Shown in pieces: positions 59,330 through 64,000 of a DNA stretch of 64,000 nucleotides. Within the stretch, counting starts at the first letter, position 1. Every line of letters starts with the position of its first letter. The translations under genes and the position numbers were made by a program. The DNA comes from JBPYCR01 sp051846935 (GTDB lineage: Bacteria; Bacillota; Bacilli; Bacillales; Amphibacillaceae): contig NZ_JBPYCS010000007.1 in the NCBI RefSeq assembly GCF_051846935.1, forward strand, positions 76,361-140,360, given 5' to 3'. The notes beneath the pieces were generated by a model. That model made no database searches and had not been told where the DNA came from. It saw only the letters and a list, made by a program, of their open reading frames with translations.

Positions 59330-60529
59330 ATGATAAAAAAAGAACTGTTATTTGTTATTGATTCCTTAGATATCGCCGGAGCTGAAAAAAGCCTGGTAAC
59401 ATTGTTAAATTTGTTGGACTATACAAAATATAATGTTGATCTACAGCTATTTGCTTATGGACACACTCTGGAGGAACTTATTCCTAAAGAGGTAAACATG
59501 TTAGAGCCGATGGCATATACAGTTTTTTCACACCTTCCGATAAAGAAAGCTATTATACAATCTATAAATAAATCACAAATAAGCATGCTTGCATCCAGAA
59601 TGAAGTTTTCTTTTTCCATTCGTAAAAAAAAGTGTGGGAATCGAGAAAGGGCACGCATGTTTTGGGAGTGTGCTTCTAGCGTTATTGAAAAAAAAACGAA
59701 GCGTTACGATATAGCTATAAGCTATGCACAAGGGGTACCTACATTTTATGTAGCGGATAAAATAGAAGCAAAAAGGAAGCTCGCCTGGGTAAATGTTAGC
59801 TACCCACTAACAGGCGAGGAAAAGGACTTTCAAAAACAATATTACAAAAAATACGATCATATTGTTGCCGTTTCAGATTCTACCAAAGAAATATTTGCAG
59901 CGACGTTTCCGGAGTTTCGGGAGAAATTAAAAGTTATTTCAGATATAAATGATCCTAAATTTATTTGTAACATGGCGAGAATAGGATCGACGTTCGATGA
60001 TGATTTTCATGGAACGAGAATACTTACAATCGGTCGGCTTGCCCATCAAAAGGGATACGACGTCGCTTTAGATGCGTGTAGACATTTAAAAGAAAAAGGT
60101 CTCGAATTTAAGTGGTACGTACTTGGGAAAGGCCCTTTACAAAACGAGATTGAACAGTCAATTAAGGAAAGAGGACTGGAAAAACATTTTATTTTACTCG
60201 GTGTCACAGCAAACCCATATCCATATATTAAGGAAGCGGATATATACGTGCAAACCTCACGTTATGAAGGATTTGGAATAGCGATTGCAGAGGCACGTAT
60301 GCTAAACACTCCTGTCGTTACTACTAGATTTGATGCGGTGTACAGTCAAATGATACCTGGGAAAAATGGGTTGGTAGTAGAAAGAAATGCAACAGCAGTT
60401 TCCGAAGCGGTCAAGAAACTAATAGAAAATGATCAATTGAAACAAAAAATAAAAAACTATTTAATAAAGGAAAAGAAAGGAAATGTTGAGGAATTGGAAA
60501 AATTTTATCATCTATTAGGATCAGTATGA
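59330..60529 (+). CDS. GT4-family glycosyltransferase, DIAGAEKSL type
   Basis: 399 residues from ATG 59330, 5 bases after GGAGGAT (an ATG 12 bases earlier lies over that site). LLFVIDSLDIAGAEKSLVTLLNLL, YDIAISYAQGVPTFYVADKI, LAWVNVSYPL, LTIGRLAHQKGYDVALDACRHL, LLGVTANPYPYIKEADIYVQTSRYEGFGIAIAEARML. It is the third member of the subgroup in this operon. It has the same Asn-Pro-Tyr-Pro-Tyr and SRxEG donor-site elements. Confidence 0.86.
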   Translation: MIKKELLFVIDSLDIAGAEKSLVTLLNLLDYTKYNVDLQLFAYGHTLEELIPKEVNMLEPMAYTVFSHLPIKKAIIQSINKSQISMLASRMKFSFSIRKKKCGNRERARMFWECASSVIEKKTKRYDIAISYAQGVPTFYVADKIEAKRKLAWVNVSYPLTGEEKDFQKQYYKKYDHIVAVSDSTKEIFAATFPEFREKLKVISDINDPKFICNMARIGSTFDDDFHGTRILTIGRLAHQKGYDVALDACRHLKEKGLEFKWYVLGKGPLQNEIEQSIKERGLEKHFILLGVTANPYPYIKEADIYVQTSRYEGFGIAIAEARMLNTPVVTTRFDAVYSQMIPGKNGLVVERNATAVSEAVKKLIENDQLKQKIKNYLIKEKKGNVEELEKFYHLLGSV

Positions 60530-60618
60530 AAAAATAAAATTAGAAAAGGTGCTTAAAGGTCCAATGGATGTAAATTAGCTGATGAGTAAACGATTTATTC
60601 GTAGAATGGAGTTTTTAG

Positions 60619-61710
60619 ATGTTTATAAATGAGGTGTTTTGGCTGCGTTGTACGGCATGTCTAGCTGTTACACTTGTTCATGCTATTCATAACGGATATT
60701 ACTTTTATCCAGAGCCAACGATTTACCATAGTGGAATCTATTTGCTCCATCTATCCGTTTTATTTGGGGTTCCGGTTTTTGTATTTATATCTGAGTTTCT
60801 ATTGGCACAAAAATACTTAACTCGCGTGCCAAAAGGTTTTATGAAAAAAAGGGTTAAGATATTGCTTTTTCCATACTTGTTTATGAATTTCATTTACGCA
60901 CGGATGATCTTAGATACATGGTCTGTACAAGGGTATATAAAGCAGTTGTTTCAGACTGTTTTTTTAGGGGAATCAGCACTCTATTTTATAATCATAATCT
61001 TCCAGTTTTACCTGTTGCACGTAATATTCAAAAAACACCTCGATCGATTGCAAGCAAAAATAATTATTCCATCCGCCTTTATTGTAAACTTTGTATACTT
61101 GGCTTTTTTTAATTTCACGTCTGCACCAGATCATCCTTTTGCACAATACATATGGAAGACGGGATATTGGCTGCCTTTTATAGGTTGGCTTTTTTATTTT
61201 GTATTGGGTTTTTATTGTGGAAAGCACTTTGAAAAAGTGAAAGATATTTTTAGATATAAATGGATTACAGTTCTTTTAATAGTTCCAGTCCCAGTTCTCG
61301 TTATTATGGTATTTATGACTAAATATTTTCTAGTTAGTCCGAGTTCGAAAAGAGTGGATATGCTTGTATATGCATCTACAATATTATTTTTGCTTATGTA
61401 TCTCGCTCAAAAAATAAAAAAGGTTCCTAAACTTGTCATGTTTATTAGTAACTATTCATTTAGCATTTTTTTATTAAATATGTTTTTCTTTGTCTTACTT
61501 CGGAATGTAGAGCCGCCAGCATTTTTAAATATATTAACGTATACGATCTTAGTGTTTATTTTAACGGTAATTTTTTGTATAGGGACAGCAGTTATATTCA
61601 ATAAATTTCGCTTAGGTCATTATATTGTGGGGAAAGTGATGTCCTTTAAATATGAGGATACAGATATTCCATCCTATCAAAATACAATTATTAGTAAAAA
61701 CAAAGTGTAA
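60619..61710 (+). CDS. Acyltransferase-3 family membrane protein (polysaccharide O-acyltransferase)
   Basis: 363 residues with about ten membrane segments. The family signature is at the N-terminus: FWLRCTACLAVTLVHAIHNG (the R...H pair used in catalysis), followed by FVFISEFLLAQKY and a basic loop (GFMKKRVKILLFPYLFMNF). Members O-acetylate or O-succinylate surface sugars using acyl-CoA (OafA, IcaC/YfiQ types). Likely decorates the exopolymer. The start has AATGGAG about 10 bases upstream. The last 40 residues are hydrophilic. Confidence 0.85.
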   Translation: MFINEVFWLRCTACLAVTLVHAIHNGYYFYPEPTIYHSGIYLLHLSVLFGVPVFVFISEFLLAQKYLTRVPKGFMKKRVKILLFPYLFMNFIYARMILDTWSVQGYIKQLFQTVFLGESALYFIIIIFQFYLLHVIFKKHLDRLQAKIIIPSAFIVNFVYLAFFNFTSAPDHPFAQYIWKTGYWLPFIGWLFYFVLGFYCGKHFEKVKDIFRYKWITVLLIVPVPVLVIMVFMTKYFLVSPSSKRVDMLVYASTILFLLMYLAQKIKKVPKLVMFISNYSFSIFLLNMFFFVLLRNVEPPAFLNILTYTILVFILTVIFCIGTAVIFNKFRLGHYIVGKVMSFKYEDTDIPSYQNTIISKNKV

Positions 61711-61725
61711 TCCGTATGAAGAAGA

Positions 61726-61923
61726 GTGAAGAATGATTTAGTTTATGCTGAAAACCGATATATGAAGACGTCATGCATAGAGCATAATCTTATGAAGTTT
61801 TACATTATCGACAAACGATTGTTGATTAATTCTAGTTTTAAGAAGCGATTCTTCTTAAATGGTAAAATAGTGGATTATATAGGCTATACGAAAATACAGC
61901 TATCCCAAAGGAGGCGTGCATAG
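61726..61923 (+). CDS. Small basic ORF coupled to the flippase gene
   Basis: 65 codons from a GTG preceded by GAAGA. The product is basic, with no domain I recognise (MKFYIIDKRLLINSSFKKRF in the middle, QLSQRRRA at the end). Its stop abuts the ATG of the ABC transporter gene, whose ribosome site (AAAGGAGG) lies in its last codons. It may be a real small protein, or the remains of a larger gene: the start is weak and there is no homology argument. Confidence 0.35.
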   Translation: MKNDLVYAENRYMKTSCIEHNLMKFYIIDKRLLINSSFKKRFFLNGKIVDYIGYTKIQLSQRRRA

Positions 61924-63693
61924 ATGAAGGATGCGATTCATAAGCTACACCAACTGTTTAACAAGAGGGAAAAACAAAAGTTGGTCTTTCTTTTTGTAAT
62001 GATGGTATTTGCTGCTTTGTTTGAGACGATTGGGATCGGACTGATCGTTCCGTTTGTTGGTATGGTGACAAATCCAGATATGATTTACGAGCAAAAAATA
62101 TTGTCTTATATATATAATTTGTTTAATTTCAAAACGTCTACTGCATTTATTATTTTTTCAGTAATCGCTCTTTTGATTATCTTTGTATTCAAAAATTTAT
62201 ATTTGCTGTTTTTTAACTATGCACAACTCCGAGTCATATTAAACCAGCAAGTTAAAATGTCAAAGGATCTATTTAATGCTTATTTAACGAAACCATATAT
62301 ATTTCATTTACATCGAAATTCTGCTGATTTGCTTCGAAATGTAAATGGAGAAGTACCTAGAGTATTTCAAGGAATTGTCATGTCGGTATTTCAATTGTTA
62401 ACAGAAATATTAATCATTACTTGTATCTTAATCTTGTTGTTAATAACTTCTCCCATAGCTACGATTACAGCTTCCTTTCTTTTGGGGGGGAGTGTCTTAT
62501 TGTTCTTTTCGTTATTGCGTAAAAAAATCAGTAGACTGGGGGAAGAGCAACAACGAGTGAGCGGCATGATGATTAAGTGGGTAAATCAAGGGCTAGGGGC
62601 AAGCAAAGAAGTAAAGGTCTCGGGTAAAGAAAGCTTTTTTATTAATGCTTATAGTAGTCACAGCCAAATAAAGGCAAACAATAGTCGTTATATGAAGCTG
62701 TTGGAGCTTGTGCCGAGACTGTTTATTGAAACGTTGTTAGTGTCTACTGTTTTAATTACTATGCTTATTATCGTATTTCAAGGAATGAGTACGACACAGC
62801 TTGTTTCCACAATGGCATTGTTTGCGATGGCTGCATTTCGTTTAATGCCTTCCATAACACGAGTTGTTGCGTTAATAACGACCATTCGATATAGTCAGCC
62901 GGCACTTCAAGTCGTATATGAAGATTTATTAAAGAATAGGGAAGTCCATCCTAATACGAATCGGGATGCGATCGTCGTCAATATAGGGGAAAGAACATTT
63001 AAGGATTCGATAAAATTAGATCAGGTATATTTTCGATATCCTGATCAGGAGGATTATGCGATTAAAAACATCTCGCTCACGATACCAATTGGCCAATCGG
63101 TTGCTTTTATAGGAGAATCTGGAGCTGGAAAGTCAACAATTGTAGATATTATTCTTGGATTGTTCGAACCGGAAAAGGGATCTGTTTCTATTGATGGAAT
63201 GAAAATCGGGGATCAAAGGGCAATTTGGCAACAAAAAATTGGTTATATCCCTCAGTTTATTTTTTTATCGGATGATACGATTCGTCGAAATGTGGCGTTT
63301 GGAATTGATAGCGATAAAATTAATGATAAAGAAGTGTGGCGGGCGCTTGAACAGGCGCATTTAAAGGACTTTGTAAAAAGTATGCCAGAGCAGTTGGATA
63401 CGGTTGTAGGTGAACAAGGAGTTAGATTATCAGGAGGACAACGTCAGCGAATTGGTATTGCTCGTGCTTTATATCATAACCCGGAAATTTTATTTATGGA
63501 TGAAGCAACCTCCGCTCTGGATAATGAAACTGAAAAAGAAATTATGAAAGCAATTGATGGATTAAAAGGAGAAAAGACACTCATTATTATTGCACATCGT
63601 TTGAGTACCATCGAAAATTGCGACACCGTGTTTAAAATAAGTGATGGCAGGTTAATCGACATCAACGATCAATTAAAGAAGTCAGTGATGTAA
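61924..63693 (+). CDS. ABC transporter, PglK/MsbA-like lipid-linked oligosaccharide flippase
   Basis: 589 residues: six membrane helices (about 20-310) fused to an ATPase. Motifs: Walker A GESGAGKST (about 398-406), Q-loop GYIPQFIFLSDDT, signature LSGGQRQRIGIARAL (about 502-516), Walker B EILFMDEATSALD, H-loop IIAHRLSTI. The N-terminal FETIGIGLIVPFVGMVTNPD and EIIxxLLxN-like sequence EVPRVFQG point to PglK/WlaB, which flips undecaprenyl-linked oligosaccharides. No Wzx (EpsK) gene occurs in the window, so this may be the flippase of the locus. A multidrug or lipid exporter is the alternative. Confidence 0.87.
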   Translation: MKDAIHKLHQLFNKREKQKLVFLFVMMVFAALFETIGIGLIVPFVGMVTNPDMIYEQKILSYIYNLFNFKTSTAFIIFSVIALLIIFVFKNLYLLFFNYAQLRVILNQQVKMSKDLFNAYLTKPYIFHLHRNSADLLRNVNGEVPRVFQGIVMSVFQLLTEILIITCILILLLITSPIATITASFLLGGSVLLFFSLLRKKISRLGEEQQRVSGMMIKWVNQGLGASKEVKVSGKESFFINAYSSHSQIKANNSRYMKLLELVPRLFIETLLVSTVLITMLIIVFQGMSTTQLVSTMALFAMAAFRLMPSITRVVALITTIRYSQPALQVVYEDLLKNREVHPNTNRDAIVVNIGERTFKDSIKLDQVYFRYPDQEDYAIKNISLTIPIGQSVAFIGESGAGKSTIVDIILGLFEPEKGSVSIDGMKIGDQRAIWQQKIGYIPQFIFLSDDTIRRNVAFGIDSDKINDKEVWRALEQAHLKDFVKSMPEQLDTVVGEQGVRLSGGQRQRIGIARALYHNPEILFMDEATSALDNETEKEIMKAIDGLKGEKTLIIIAHRLSTIENCDTVFKISDGRLIDINDQLKKSVM

Positions 63694-63729
63694 CTATAAA
63701 GGGAGCTTATTAATGGAAGGTGTTAAGTA

Positions 63730-64000
63730 TTGATATCAAATAAAAAAATAAGGTATGTAAAAATTCATGACCTTTATATTTGTATGAATAGCAACCTTAT
63801 TGTTTTAACATGGTTTCTTTTAATTAGAACAAGGCCTTTTAACCTGCATGTTCGAGCACATAATAAATGTTTAAGATTGTTTCCTGGAAATTTTGTAAAA
63901 ATAATAAGGGTATTAAACATTATAAGAATGGTATTTGTTAAAAAATATAATAACAGTCGAGACAAAGAAATTATGTATGTACCGTATTTTGGTCATATTC
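63730..64000 (+). CDS. Start of an unrecognised gene of the eps operon (3' end outside window)
   Basis: The frame is open from TTG 63730 (GGAAGGTG 7 bases upstream) to the window end, 90 codons. The N-terminal part is basic and carries one hydrophobic stretch (about 20-34: NLIVLTWFLLIRTRP); further on it reads KIIRVLNIIRMVFVKKYN then KEIMYVPYFGHI. The AT-rich composition is like the neighbouring end of the operon. No family recognised from this fragment; a transferase is likely from context only. Confidence 0.5.
   Translation, partial: MISNKKIRYVKIHDLYICMNSNLIVLTWFLLIRTRPFNLHVRAHNKCLRLFPGNFVKIIRVLNIIRMVFVKKYNNSRDKEIMYVPYFGHI

Overview
The window looks like chromosome from a low-GC, endospore-forming Firmicute of the Bacillaceae. 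The evidence is an H-type small acid-soluble spore protein gene with a sigma-G-like promoter, Gram-positive ribosome sites (AAGGAGG) with frequent TTG and GTG starts, a SinR homologue, a B. subtilis-type eps gene order, a CIRCE element, and a TagD plus CDP-glycerol transferase pair. TRAP transporters and a relic of an osmoprotectant permease would suit a salt-tolerant lineage (Oceanobacillus/Virgibacillus-like), but I cannot fix the genus from sequence alone. No tRNA, rRNA, CRISPR array or intact mobile element was seen.

Layout. 1-5.7 kb holds mixed housekeeping genes: a CtaM-like membrane protein, a tandem SspH, an unknown multi-pass membrane protein, a rhodanese, a threonine/serine dehydratase and a GreA paralogue. 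5.8-6.1 kb is a decayed ABC permease. 6.3-13 kb is a LacI-controlled catabolic operon: SIS isomerase, PfkB kinase, DctPQM TRAP transporter and a DHDPS/NAL-family aldolase. Together these enzymes could degrade Kdo. 13-14.9 kb is a scar region with a transposase relic and a palindromic repeat. 14.9-18.1 kb is diaminopropionate ammonia-lyase, an M20 hydrolase and a GntR regulator. 18.2-21.2 kb is PhnA/YjdM, CIRCE-controlled htpG, and a 19-copy 21-bp GC-rich tandem array inside the likely htpG 3' UTR. 21.3-29 kb is HMG-CoA lyase, class II HMG-CoA reductase, a TctA-like permease with a small partner, an XRE-cupin regulator and an amidohydrolase: a probable mevalonate uptake and degradation locus. 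29.2-30.8 kb is CidAB and a DUF192 protein. 31-38 kb is a complete Tad/Flp pilus operon.

38-64 kb is a biofilm matrix region. It starts with a 44-aa peptide that has a lasso-peptide-type leader, then a GNAT acyltransferase, then a very long exopolysaccharide operon: tyrosine-kinase pair, EpsC, GalU, many glycosyltransferases, EpsG, GalE, EpsL-M-N, a SinR homologue, a CDP-glycerol transferase with TagD, an O-acyltransferase and a PglK-like ABC flippase. The operon runs past the window end.

How the parts connect. The eps promoter is a perfect TTGACA-N17-TATAAT whose spacer is filled by inverted GTTCTTT-type half-sites, the motif bound by SinR. The same arrangement (GTTCTTT-aa-AGAGAAC) lies just downstream of the promoter of the small-peptide gene. 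With sinR itself embedded in the eps operon, this predicts a negative-feedback matrix circuit that also covers a RiPP-like peptide. I consider this, the Kdo-type cluster and the mevalonate cluster the most interesting parts of the window.
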